Shown: positions 55,880-64,000 of the stretch, piece after piece
Layout: every line of letters starts with the position of its first letter
Position numbering within the stretch: position 1 is the first letter of the stretch
Assembly: GCA_963711255.1 (NCBI GenBank)
Contig: CAVQDO010000035.1
Span: forward strand, 197,260 to 261,259
Direction: 5' to 3'
DNA length: 64,000 nt
Source of the DNA: GCA-2746365 sp963711255
GTDB taxonomy: Bacteria > Pseudomonadota > Gammaproteobacteria > SZUA-229
Translations under genes and position numbers: made by a program
The notes under the pieces: model-generated
Seen by the model: only the letters and a program-made list of their open reading frames with translations
Databases searched by the model: none
What the model was told of the DNA's origin: nothing

Positions 55880-56935
55880 TTATTGATTAATGTTATAAAG
55901 TGTCTGCGTCGGGAAGGCGAATTCAAGGCCTGCCTCATTGAACTGGCGAAGAATTTCCATGTTGATTTCAGTTTGTGTGTCCGCGATGCTTGCGCCTTTA
56001 TTGATGTAATAAATAAATAGAATGCTTAACGCGAAATCACCGAAGCCATTAAAGGCAATCGTGATTTTTTCTTCCGTGTTGCTGCTGGCTTCACTGATTC
56101 TGGCGAGGATATCCATCGCCTGTTGCATTTTTTCGGGAGTGGTGTCGTAGGTTAATCCCAGCTCCAGTTTGATTTTCCTGGACGGTTCCCAGCTTATATT
56201 CTCAACCGGCGCGTCAGCAAACTTGGCGTTGGGGATGGTGACAATGCGGCCTTCCAGCGTTCTCAGACGAGTACTTCTAACGCCAATTTCACTGACGACA
56301 CCGTCGTATCCCGCAATTTTGATGCGGTCATTTATTTTGAAAGGTTTGTCGGTGAAAATGGTGAAACCACCAAAGATATTCGATACCGTATCTTTGGCCG
56401 CCATGGCCAGTGCCAGGCCGCCGATACCGAGTCCGGCAATTAACGCGGCAACATCGTAACCCGCATTATTCAGACCGATAATAATAGCCATTACCCAGAT
56501 TATTAATTTAACGCCTTTGCTGATGATCGGCATTAACTGATCATCCAGATCATTTTCTGTACCTTCAGCCAGTGGCAACATGTATTCACGGTAGAGCGCA
56601 TCGAACAGGCGGCTTAGCAACCAGCCGATTAGCAGGGCAATAATAACCTGGTAAGAATTGGCAACAATGGTCGTGAGTGTCTCGGATAATACCAGCGATT
56701 TAAGGGCAAACCAGATGCCCATGACAACGACCAGAAATACCGCGGGCTCTTCGATCATGTCGACAACAATGTCATCCAGCCGGGTTTTTGTTTTGGCCGT
56801 AAACAGGCGGATAAATTTAGAAAATGCCCAGTAAACCACCTTTCCCATAACGATGGATAAAACGATGATGACCATGGCGATCAGCCAGCTCTGTAGCGTA
56901 TTGCCGTAATATGTTTGTGTCAGTAGTTCCTGCAT
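55880..56935 (-). CDS. mscS: MscS family small-conductance mechanosensitive channel
   Basis: The product is 351 residues. Several hydrophobic segments fill residues 15-170. The pore-lining helix and following region GLGIGGLALAMAAKDTVSNI then FGGFTIFTDKPFKINDRI are the MscS signature, followed by the beta domain (STRLRTLEGRIVTIPNAKF). The channel releases solutes on osmotic down-shock. It occurs only in the left arm and replaces the short stretch 59210-59424 of the right arm, so it was either gained on the left or lost from the right. Confidence 0.92.
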   Translation of the reverse strand: MQELLTQTYYGNTLQSWLIAMVIIVLSIVMGKVVYWAFSKFIRLFTAKTKTRLDDIVVDMIEEPAVFLVVVMGIWFALKSLVLSETLTTIVANSYQVIIALLIGWLLSRLFDALYREYMLPLAEGTENDLDDQLMPIISKGVKLIIWVMAIIIGLNNAGYDVAALIAGLGIGGLALAMAAKDTVSNIFGGFTIFTDKPFKINDRIKIAGYDGVVSEIGVRSTRLRTLEGRIVTIPNAKFADAPVENISWEPSRKIKLELGLTYDTTPEKMQQAMDILARISEASSNTEEKITIAFNGFGDFALSILFIYYINKGASIADTQTEINMEILRQFNEAGLEFAFPTQTLYNINQ

Positions 56936-57078
56936 GTTTATACCTTTGATTTTTTTATTTATTGCGCATCGTACAAAGCTTACCTGATGCCGGCAACAAT
57001 ACGATGATCGAGCAAAGTCGCGATACTAAATTACTCTTCACTAAAAGTGAAGGCTGTTAACGGTGGAGTGGCTGAAAA

Positions 57079-57580
57079 TCAGGCGATGACTTGTGTGATA
57101 AATCTGTTCAGTAAGTCAGAATTTTCCAGTTCAATGTCTTCAATGACGGCCAGTGCTGGATAGTCTTTCACAGATTGCCCTGGCAAATACACCACGACTG
57201 TTTTCGGTAACACTTCGACCATCAATAAACACGGGCGTACTGTTTAATCCGCAGCTGGGTGAACGGCTTTTGAAAATAAAGCCGGCAAGGTTTTTCAGTT
57301 CAGCGGGTTTGGTATTGCAGTAATGTTGCATCATGTCGGTAACATCGATAGCGGGGTCGTCGCGTCCGGTGACTCGCGGCTTTTCAATGCTGCCGCTCAG
57401 TTGTACCGGTGGCCGCGGTACGGAAAGCCCGGCTTCCACTTCCGGGCAGACCGGAACAAATTCGAATATCTCAGCCAGTTTTTCCAGCACGATTGAATTG
57501 GATTTCGACTGACCATCGTAACGCACTGCATCGCCCAGCAGGCAGCGGCTGACTCCGACTAATGGGCGCTGCTTATTCAT
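57079..57580 (-). pseudogene. DUF523 family protein, frameshifted near the end (left copy)
   Basis: The first 130 residues match the right copy (VGVSRCLLGDAVRYDGQSKS, CPEVEAGLSVPRPPVQL, FKSRSPSCGLN). After AICE a one-base indel near 57165 leads to an early stop at 57140. Ignoring it, the frame reads YPALAVIEDIELENSDL and closes at 57079. That tail differs strongly from the right copy (YPTLAVIEDNELDNPAIL), although the preceding sequence is nearly identical. DUF523 proteins have conserved cysteines and no known function. Confidence 0.85.
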
Positions 57581-57661
57581 TGCTGCTGTTTAAGATCCCT
57601 CGTCGCCAGAAGGCGGCTCTGTCGGGATGGCGGTTGTATGGGCATTATGCATTGAGCAGGG

Positions 57662-58192
57662 TTACTTCTTCGCACCCATGTCCAGCGCACGCTGCCTTGA
57701 TTTATTGGCTTCCACGGCCAGTTTTCCTGCATCCCAGTTTGGCATGGTTTCCGGCCAGCCGAACATATGCGCGGTTAGAATTTCACACAGGGCATCGATA
57801 TGTTCTTCACTGTCGTTTAAGCAGGGGATGTAATTAAAGGTCTCGCCGCCGGCTTCGATAAACAGATCCTTGTTCTCCATTTTAATCTCTTCCAGTGTTT
57901 CCAGGCAGTCAGCGGAAAAGCCCGGGCAGATGATATCGATACTTTTTATGCCGCTAGCCGGCAGTTCCTGCAAGGTTTGACTGCAATAGGGCTGCAGCCA
58001 GGGTTCGCGGCCAAAGCGGGACTGGAACACTACTTTCCATTCATCCTCGGCCAGTGCCAGCTTGTCTGCAACCAGGCGAGCGGTCTTCTGACAATGGCAG
58101 AAATAAGGGTCGCCGTTATTAACGTAGCGCTGGGGAATGCCGTGAAAGGAAAACAGCAGCAGTTCGAGCGATCGTCTCAAACAAGCCAGGGG
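57662..58192 (-). pseudogene. hemH: Ferrochelatase HemH, C-terminal fragment (left copy)
   Basis: HemH inserts iron into protoporphyrin IX. Only the C-terminal part is present: FSFHGIPQRYVNNGDPY, then VVFQSRFGREPWLQPY, CPGFSADCLETLEEI and the end near NWDAGKL, about 165 of some 330-350 residues. The conserved HGIPQRY and the glutamate of LETLEEI are visible. The N-terminal half is lost at the junction of the inverted duplication: reading upstream, the frame runs through a short non-duplicated stretch and then meets 21 T. The matching right fragment begins at the HGIP histidine. Confidence 0.9.
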
Positions 58193-58216
58193 TTTTTTTT
58201 TTTTTTTTTTTTTCGA
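58145..58216. other. Centre of the inverted duplication with poly(T) run
   Basis: The arms stop being inverse copies at 58144 and 58217. Between them lie 72 bases: about 48 that look like the continuation of hemH on the left side, then 21 T (58193-58213) and CGA. The tract has no counterpart elsewhere. A homopolymer at a fold-back point is suspicious for a synthetic or assembly-made join, but a real one cannot be ruled out. Confidence 0.85.
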
Positions 58217-58699
58217 CACGGCATTCCCCAGCGCTACGTTAATAACGGCGACCCTTATTTCTGCCATTGTCAGAAGACCGCTCGCCTGGTTGCAGACAAG
58301 CTGGCACTGGCCGAGGATGAATGGAAAGTAGTGTTCCAGTCCCGCTTTGGCCGCGAACCCTGGCTGCAGCCCTATTGCAGTCAAACCTTGCAGGAACTGC
58401 CGGCTAGCGGCATAAAAAGTATCGATATCATCTGCCCGGGCTTTTCCGCTGACTGCCTGGAAACACTGGAAGAGATTAAAATGGAGAACAAGGATCTGTT
58501 TATCGAAGCCGGCGGCGAGACCTTTAATTACATCCCCTGCTTAAACGACAGTGAAGAACATATCGATGCCCTGTGTGAAATTCTAACCGCGCATATGTTC
58601 GGCTGGCCGGAAACCATGCCAAACTGGGATGCAGGAAAACTGGCCGTGGAAGCCAATAAATCAAGGCAGCGTGCGCTGGACATGGGTGCGAAGAAGTAA
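58217..58699 (+). pseudogene. hemH: Ferrochelatase HemH, C-terminal fragment (right copy)
   Basis: It starts abruptly at the histidine of HGIPQRYV, immediately after the poly(T) spacer, and then runs 160 codons to the normal end (RQRALDMGAKK). The protein is identical to the left fragment over this length. No start codon or ribosome binding site belongs to it. Both copies lack the N-terminal half, so this region by itself cannot supply ferrochelatase; the organism must have an intact gene elsewhere or the region is misjoined. Confidence 0.9.
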
Positions 58700-58780
58700 C
58701 CCTGCTCAATGCATAATGCCCATACAACCGCCATCCCGACACAGCCGCCTTCTGGCGACGAGGAATCTTAAACACCGGCA

Positions 58781-59302
58781 ATGAATAAGCAGCGCCCATT
58801 AGTCGGAGTCAGCCGCTGCCTGCTGGGCGATGCGGTGCGTTACGATGGTCAGTCGAAATCCAATTCAATCGTGCTGGAAAAACTGGCTGAGATATTCGAA
58901 TTTGTTCCGGTCTGCCCGGAAGTGGAAGCCGGGCTTTCCGTACCGCGGCCACCGGTACAACTGAGCGGCAGCATTGAAAAGCCGCGAGTAACAGGACGCG
59001 ACGACCCCGCTATCGATGTTACCGACATGATGCAACATTACTGCAATACCAAACCCGCCGAACTGAAAAACCTTGCCGGCTTTATTTTCAAAAGCCGTTC
59101 ACCCAGTTGCGGGTTAAACAGTACGCCCGTGTTTATTGACGGTTTAAGTGTTACCGAAAACAGTCGTGGTGTTTTTGCCAGGGTAATCTGTGAAACCTAC
59201 CCGACACTGGCCGTGATTGAAGATAACGAACTGGATAACCCGGCCATACTGGAACAGTTTATACAGCGAATAGTTTCCAGGCCCGTAACAACACCCGATT
59301 AG
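58781..59302 (+). CDS. DUF523 family protein (right copy, intact)
   Basis: The product is 173 residues. It starts MNKQRPLVGVSRCLLGDAV and contains CPEVEAGLSVPRP, the FKSRSPSCGLNSTPVFIDG loop and the late YPTLAVIEDNELDNP. Conserved cysteines (RCLLG, VCPEV, PSCGL) could bind a metal. The family is widespread, short and of unknown function. It lies 81 bases after the hemH fragment on the same strand. This copy is complete where the left one is frameshifted. Confidence 0.85.
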   Translation: MNKQRPLVGVSRCLLGDAVRYDGQSKSNSIVLEKLAEIFEFVPVCPEVEAGLSVPRPPVQLSGSIEKPRVTGRDDPAIDVTDMMQHYCNTKPAELKNLAGFIFKSRSPSCGLNSTPVFIDGLSVTENSRGVFARVICETYPTLAVIEDNELDNPAILEQFIQRIVSRPVTTPD

Positions 59303-59306
59303 CTTT

Positions 59307-59381
59307 TGAATAATTAGCGGCAGGATTGGGCGGATCACCTGAATAACTCCTGAATAATTAGCGGCAGGATTGGGCGGATCA
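59307..59381 (+). repeat. Direct repeat of 31 bases after DUF523
   Basis: TGAATAATTAGCGGCAGGAT followed by TGGGCGGATCA occurs at 59307-59337 and again at 59351-59381, in perfect direct repeat. It is found only in the right arm, at the point where the left arm instead has mscS. It could be the scar of a deletion or a slippage product. Confidence 0.8.
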
Positions 59382-59409
59382 TTTAAAAAACTGATCCGCC
59401 CGGATTTTT
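59372..59409 (+). terminator. Terminator between DUF523 and the right Csp-like gene
   Basis: GGGCGGATCA (59372-59381) and TGATCCGCCC (59392-59401) form a perfect ten-base stem, with TTTTT following at 59405. It is absent from the left arm. Confidence 0.8.
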
Positions 59410-59424
59410 CGAGTGACTTTAAAC

Positions 59425-59896
59425 CTATGACAGGCTCAATTTAATTGCATCAACGATGTCATCGCAGGCATTAGCACAGGCCTCACATTCTTTATGCTTT
59501 TCGTGCTTACGGCATTCTTTCGCACAGTCCTTGCAGACTTTTTCGCAGATCTTCGAATATTCTTCTGTATAGCCCGAGTTAGATGCAACCAGGTAGGCAA
59601 AACCATCACAGACTGCCTGCATTTCATGTACCTTGCTGGCACATTCCGCTAATTCGGTATCACCTTCAGTAAAGCTGACCAGGCAATGCGCAATACAACG
59701 GCGGCCTTTATCAAGACAGGCATTAACGGCATCCATCACCTCTGGCAATTGCACTGAATGTTTACTATGGTCATGTTTGTGCGAAGCGGAGGCTGAAGCA
59801 GAACCTGCGTAAGCCATGCCTGCGACCGCGCCCATACCCAGTAGCACTTCACGACGGCTAACACCTTCTGCACTGTTCTTTTTCTGTATCTGACAT
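59425..59896 (-). pseudogene. Csp-like cysteine-rich protein, frameshifted in the Tat signal (right copy)
   Basis: The coding sequence matches the left copy except for one residue (YTEEY for YIEEY) and the start. After ATG 59896 the right copy reads GATACAGAAAAAGAACAG where the left reads GATACAGAGAACAG, a net gain of four bases, so the original ATG runs into a stop (MSDTEKEQCRRC). The rest is open from the GTG at 59844 but that product lacks the twin arginine. All 12 cysteines remain. Either it is a sequence error or the copy is no longer exported. Confidence 0.85.
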
Positions 59897-59982
59897 TGTT
59901 TGACTCCAAATTAATTATTAGCAAACCCTTTTGTACTATAGATGACGACCATAAATCAAGCGTTAAGCGCCGTACAAAAAAA

Positions 59983-60017
59983 ACGGCAAACAGATTGCTC
60001 TGCTTGCCGTTTTTTTA
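59983..60017 (-). terminator. Terminator after the right MauG-like gene
   Basis: Inverse copy of the hairpin at 55210-55245 (ACGGCAAACAGA with TCTGCTTGCCGT), flanked by runs of A and T. Confidence 0.8.
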
Positions 60018-60041
60018 CAGTACCTTCTTTAAGCTTTTTAT

Positions 60042-61593
60042 TTAAAACAAAGCACCGCTACTGTCAGTTGCATTTAACTGTAAACCATCCGGACCGGTAT
60101 CCGCTGTATCTGGAATCCATGGCGCCATACACTCGCGGTCTTTAACGCAAGGATCGGTCAGTGCTTTCAGGAATTCAACCAGATCAGCAACATCATCTTC
60201 GGTAAATTCAACATCACGATGCACACCCGCAACATTATTTGCACGATTCGCTTCAAGCTGATCCAGTGCAAACTGTGTATTGGTCAGCATGTTGGAAATC
60301 TGCACATTTGCAGCAGGGTCGAGTTGCCTGAAATCATAATTGGCAATCGCATCCGCCGGGTTCAGCGTATGGCGCACCATATTTTCCAGCCTGGTATAAG
60401 CACCTGCATGTCCCCATGGACCGGTTACTTCAACATTCAGCAGTGATGGCGTTCTGAATTTATACCTGTCAGCATCATCCCCTGTTTCTCTGGCACGACC
60501 GAAATCATCATTTTCCAGCGTGCCGTTATCATTACCCTTACCACGGCCGATCTGCGGTGTTGCCAGGACGTGGAACTGCTCATCGGTAAAGAAATCACCC
60601 GAATGACAGGAAGTACAGTTTGCACCGCCATCTTCGATACTGCTGAAGAACATCGTCGCACCACGTTTGGCCGATTCGCTAATGGCAGTTCTATCGCCTT
60701 CAACATAGGCTTTCCACGGGGTATTAACAAATACCTGTGAACGCTCATACTCACCGATAGATTCAGCAATGCGGTTATAGGTAATGGTGTCATCACCATA
60801 AGCGGCGGTGAATTCATGCGTCCCAGTCACCAACCAGCTTGGCTTCGAGATTTCCACGCGTTGTCTGATTCGCTACCGCGCCATCGCCACTATGATCGGC
60901 TGGTGTTTCATTATTGGTAAATCCTTCCATCTCCTCTTCCGAGGTAACCGGGAATCTGGCCTGTGCGGCTGCCAGGTTATTGTTAGAAGGAACCGTTGCA
61001 CCACCTGCATCAAGAAAAGTGTCGGCAACACCAAACGCTGAATCCGGTGTACGAATGCCGTCACCATCATCACCATTCGCACCGGCTGTTTTACCCAGGC
61101 TCTCTACACGGCCATCGTGAAACAATACCTGGTCCCACAGCGCGAGATTAAAGGTTGTCGGTGCATTACGCGGAACAGTCGGACCGCCATCAAATTCACC
61201 ACCAACAGCATCAACTGAGTGGAAACGTCCAGGGCCAAGCAAATCAGGTGTTTCAGCACCAACACCAATTGAAAGCGGAAGGTCATCACCGCCACCCAGC
61301 ATTGGATGGTGACAGGTAACACAGGCTGAATCGTCATCACCGCCCAAACCCTTGGTATAAAACAGCTTCATGCCTAACTGCGCTTTTGCATCGGTAATTG
61401 CCGGCAGCGTTCGACCAGTCGTTGGATCGCCGGTTAAACCTGCATCGTCAACCAGTTGTAAAAGCTCGGTATCGCTAACGGTTGCGGCAGGATTGCTATT
61501 ATTACAGGCCGCTAATAACAGGCAGCTTGATGCCATAGATAATGCCAGTATGCGACGGGTGTCCATTTTTCTATTATTCTTTATGTAAAACAA
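60042..61593 (-). pseudogene. Di-haem cytochrome c peroxidase/MauG-like lipoprotein with one frameshift (right copy)
   Basis: The gene reads 259 residues from 61593 to 60814 with a lipobox (CLLLAAC), CVTCHH (haem 1) and the expected MauG middle, then stops at GDWDA. The sequence continues in another frame from about 60840 (EFTAAYGDDTITYNRIAES), with CTSCHSG (haem 2) and GPWGHAGAY. One extra base at about 60830 (GCAT against GCT in the left copy) explains it; without it the protein is about 516 residues. Between about 60830 and 61030 this copy differs strongly from the left (FLDAGGATVPSNNNLAAAQ). Confidence 0.87.
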
Positions 61594-61675
61594 GTTATTA
61601 CTCCATATTTGTATTAGTCATTAAACTTCAATCAGTATAGCTGAAAAACTGAACGCAACAATAAAAGCAGGGTTA

Positions 61676-62836
61676 TTAAAACGTGGTTTGCCAGCCCAAC
61701 GTTGCAGTCCAGTCCTGGCTCATCTGTACGCCATCAACTTTTTCATACACCGGCATGCCAACCTCAAAAGCCAGGCGCTGGTTTTTCACCCAGCCATCAG
61801 TGCCCAGGAAGTTAACACCCAGCAGCACATCAACCTGGTCACGGCCGGTATTGGCTGGATCCGATACCGGGTTACCGCCGGTAATCACCAGATCGCGTCC
61901 CTTAATACCACTGTCCGATTTCGCCGAAATTCGCGCCGAAGTACTGACCCAGTGCGCCCACTGGTTAGCAACCCAGGCGGTCGCATCAATGACGTTACCC
62001 AGCCGATAGTCTTCTTTATTATCATACAGACGCAATGTTGCCATTGCCTGACCACCCCAGGAAATATCGTCTTTTCTTGCGGTATAGGTGAAGCCCGGTA
62101 AAAGGTCGACCGTTCCAGAGCCCAGCTGCATATTGTAACCAAGGCGGTCAATATCAACCGTTTCGCCAGCAGGCGTCAACATTCCGGCGAACGGGGGCAG
62201 CACACTGCCGTCTTCGGTAATACTTCCCGTTGGCAGACTAACGCCAGCGTTCAGGTGAAAGTTATGAATGCCGTTTCCGCTAAGACGGATAAGCGCAGAA
62301 ACCTGGGTATCACCAATGCCCGAGGTTTTACCGGTAAAGGTACCCAGTTCCGTGTCGCCTGACATGCCCTGGTATGTCATCGATGTCATTTCCTTTTCAA
62401 TATAATTGAACATGACCATGGCGGTAACATCGTGAGAGACGCCATACATCATTCCCAGCATATGCATACGCATATCCATTTCCAGGGGAGAAATTCGATA
62501 GGTTGGCGGTACTGTCATAATACGGGGGCTGCCATCGGGTAAATTACCCATGCGCATCGGTTCACCGGCAAGCGCATTTGGCAGCAGGGCGACTTCGGCA
62601 GGTGTTAAGTCATCGGTTCCGGAACGCATGCCGTCCATGTGCATATTCATCAAGCGATAAGAAACCATCCACTGACCTTCTTCCATCAGGTGATCGCCCA
62701 TTACACCGATGGGTGCATGGCTATCAGGCCTGTCATGAACATGCTCGGCAAGGGCGATATTGGCGGTACTTTGTAGCGTCAAAAGCAAAATGCCGGTAAG
62801 CATGGCCAGTTTGTTTATTTGCAGCGATTTCATCAT
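61676..62836 (-). CDS. Met/His-rich outer membrane beta-barrel-like protein (right copy)
   Basis: The product is 386 residues and differs from the left copy only at residue 17 (Leu for Ser) in the signal peptide. The same Met/His-rich mature N-terminus and aromatic C-terminus are seen. Being intact in both arms with almost no change, it shows either recent duplication, gene conversion, or two alleles of one locus. It is 82 bases upstream of the MauG-like gene on the same strand, which suggests a shared operon. Confidence 0.7.
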   Translation of the reverse strand: MMKSLQINKLAMLTGILLLTLQSTANIALAEHVHDRPDSHAPIGVMGDHLMEEGQWMVSYRLMNMHMDGMRSGTDDLTPAEVALLPNALAGEPMRMGNLPDGSPRIMTVPPTYRISPLEMDMRMHMLGMMYGVSHDVTAMVMFNYIEKEMTSMTYQGMSGDTELGTFTGKTSGIGDTQVSALIRLSGNGIHNFHLNAGVSLPTGSITEDGSVLPPFAGMLTPAGETVDIDRLGYNMQLGSGTVDLLPGFTYTARKDDISWGGQAMATLRLYDNKEDYRLGNVIDATAWVANQWAHWVSTSARISAKSDSGIKGRDLVITGGNPVSDPANTGRDQVDVLLGVNFLGTDGWVKNQRLAFEVGMPVYEKVDGVQMSQDWTATLGWQTTF

Positions 62837-62941
62837 ATTTCCTAAAATTATTATTTATATTCGAAAACAACAGATACAGATATCGTGCCAATATTAAAAC
62901 AACGAAAAATCAGTATGTTAGAGATATGAGAAAAGGAAATA

Positions 62942-63877
62942 TCAGGTGATATCACACACCTTGTAGAAATTATTTACAGTTATGGAGGAAACCGGGGTTA
63001 TCTGATTTTCAGCCAGAACCTGCTCCATCATATGGATTGCCTGACCGTGATAACTGCCGCCAAACATGTTCAGATGATTGATAATGTGATAAATGTTGTA
63101 AAAAGTTTTACGCACGGCGAAGCCTTCATCGAGCGGGAATGCATTCTTGTAACTGGCATAAAAATCCGCTGAGAAACCACCAAATACATAAGTCATCGCC
63201 AGGTCCGCTTCTCGATCACCATAATAAAATGCCGGGTCAAAAATGACCGGCGTGCCATCTTTGAGGCCTGCCACATTGCCGCCCCAGAGGTCACCGTGCA
63301 ACATGGAAGGAAGGATCTTTCTGCCCTTGAAAAGGGCAGGCATTTCAACAAGCAGGCGTTCGCCAAGGCGCTGCAATTCGCCGCCATAGCCATTTTTCTC
63401 GGCCAGGGTTAATTGAAAACCCAGCCTTTGTTGTCGCCAGAACGCAAGCCAGTCACTCATCCGGGTATTTGGCTGGTAGGTCGCACCGATTGTATTATTG
63501 ATATGCCAGCCAAACTGGTCAGCATACACCCGATGCATGGCGGCTAATTGCTCACCCAGATCGGACTGCCTGGCATCGCCGCTGATATCGAGATATTCCA
63601 TGACGATATAACTTTGCGTTTCATCCTCACCATAACAAACGGGCACCGGAACCTTAATGGTTTCACTAGAAGCCAGTTCCAGCAAACCCTTCGCTTCGGC
63701 CTCGAACATGGCGACTTTACCGGGGCTGTTGGTTTTAACAAAAAAGCGAGCATTTTCATCACTCAGCACATAAGCCGAACTAATACTGCCGCCAGCGACA
63801 CATCGTTGCCCGCTGAGTGAAAAAGGACGGCCGATCGTTGCTTCAATATTCTCGATAACCGATAACCACTGCTTCAT
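62942..63877 (-). CDS. Fructosamine kinase family protein (right copy, frameshifted C-terminus)
   Basis: The product reads 311 residues from the ATG at 63877. It matches the left copy (Val for Ile, Glu for Lys, Tyr for Ser at three places) until LAE. There a single extra A in a run (GAAAATCAG against GAAATCAG on the left) shifts the frame, and translation continues through 23 unrelated residues (NQITPVSSITVNNFYKVCDI) to a stop at 62942. All kinase motifs are upstream of the shift, so activity may be kept if the indel is real. Confidence 0.88.
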   Translation of the reverse strand: MKQWLSVIENIEATIGRPFSLSGQRCVAGGSISSAYVLSDENARFFVKTNSPGKVAMFEAEAKGLLELASSETIKVPVPVCYGEDETQSYIVMEYLDISGDARQSDLGEQLAAMHRVYADQFGWHINNTIGATYQPNTRMSDWLAFWRQQRLGFQLTLAEKNGYGGELQRLGERLLVEMPALFKGRKILPSMLHGDLWGGNVAGLKDGTPVIFDPAFYYGDREADLAMTYVFGGFSADFYASYKNAFPLDEGFAVRKTFYNIYHIINHLNMFGGSYHGQAIHMMEQVLAENQITPVSSITVNNFYKVCDIT

Positions 63878-64000
63878 TTTCTTTCTCTTCTGTTTAAAAG
63901 TCTGATGATACACAACGAATAGTAAGGCATTTTCTTAAACGACTGTAAAAATCACTAAGTAACTGTAAATTTGCAGTAAAAAGTCAGGGTTTTACACAAG

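Larger units (their letters stand above)
51270..58144. repeat. Left arm of a giant inverted duplication
   Basis: The sequence from 51270 to 58144 is found again in inverse from 64000 back to 58217. The window end cuts the right arm, so the left boundary may lie further left than 51270. Gene order matches: fructosamine kinase-like, outer membrane protein, MauG-like, cysteine-rich protein, DUF523, hemH fragment. The part at about 55800-57180 has no true counterpart in the right arm, because it holds mscS. The remaining parts are largely near-identical with small differences, except for a diverged block in the MauG-like gene. Confidence 0.95.
58217..64000. repeat. Right arm of the giant inverted duplication
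   Basis: Inverse copy of 51270-58144 (see left arm). The last bases of the window (CTTGTGTAAAACCCT in reverse complement) pair with 51270 onward, and nothing indicates the end of the repeat, so the arm probably goes on past 64000 toward a second copy of the DnaA-box region. Differences include single substitutions, single-base indels, a strongly diverged block in the MauG-like gene, a four-base insertion in the Csp-like gene, and loss of mscS. Confidence 0.95.

Noticed and set aside
57662..58699. Two mirror-image 240-residue reading frames crossing the junction (57662-58384 minus and 57977-58699 plus)
   Set aside because: Their N-terminal halves are antisense to hemH of the other arm and they exist only because of the fold-back. 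Only the hemH parts are kept.
1..64000. tRNA, rRNA or CRISPR array
   Set aside because: No cloverleaf, rRNA block or regularly spaced repeat was recognised by eye on either strand.

Overview
The window looks like chromosomal DNA of a gammaproteobacterium. The evidence is gene order: type IV minor pilin genes, ispH-fkpB-lspA-ileS-ribF-murJ facing rpsT, then proB-obgE-rpmA-rplU facing ispB, gmk-rpoZ-spoT-ridA-recG, and ftsN-argS-priA. FabV, UbiC and a PilY1 pilus system fit the same group. I cannot name a genus.

Region by region. 1-6255: a minor pilin/PilY1 operon (GspH/FimT-like end, pilV, pilW, pilX, pilY1, a PilY2-like small protein, pilE). 6322-13738: a leftward block of isoprenoid, chaperone, lipoprotein, tRNA charging, flavin and peptidoglycan genes; ribF carries a one-base frameshift. 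13922-18203: rpsT, a MITE-like palindromic element, then proB, obgE and the L27/L21 genes. 18438-25461: ispB, then gmk-rpoZ-spoT-ridA-recG. 25547-35887: a hybrid histidine kinase, a small PstS-like periplasmic protein, a GAF protein, fabV, a glycosyltransferase, a sulfhydrylase (metY-like), a small membrane protein, ubiC and a cyclophilin. 35955-36681: a second copy of the MITE-like element. 36692-45591: tetR/tusA-like genes with a palindromic operator, a BASS transporter, a Rieske protein, rmuC, an AI-2E family permease, PilZ, a DUF3530 protein, an LplT-PlsC fusion and an SCP2 protein. 45806-50593: an ftsN-like gene, argS and a frameshifted priA. 50594-51392: an AT-rich gene-free stretch with a tight cluster of DnaA boxes and a 13-mer-like sequence, a good oriC candidate.

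The most unusual part is 51270-64000. It is a giant inverted duplication centred on about 58145-58216, where a run of 21 T sits inside a broken ferrochelatase gene. The arms carry a fructosamine-kinase-like gene, a Met/His-rich outer membrane protein, a di-haem MauG/cytochrome c peroxidase-like lipoprotein, a Tat-exported 12-cysteine protein resembling copper storage proteins, a DUF523 gene and the C-terminal half of hemH. The left arm alone also holds an mscS gene. Most of the two arms is nearly identical, but the middle of the peroxidase gene and the end of the DUF523 gene are strongly diverged, and each arm has its own frameshifts. It could be a real duplication with later gene conversion and decay, or a fold-back join of two strain haplotypes during assembly. 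The frameshifts in essential ribF and priA favour at least some sequence error.

The outer membrane protein, peroxidase and cysteine-rich protein together suggest a periplasmic copper-handling module. That function is inferred from residue composition and gene company, not shown.
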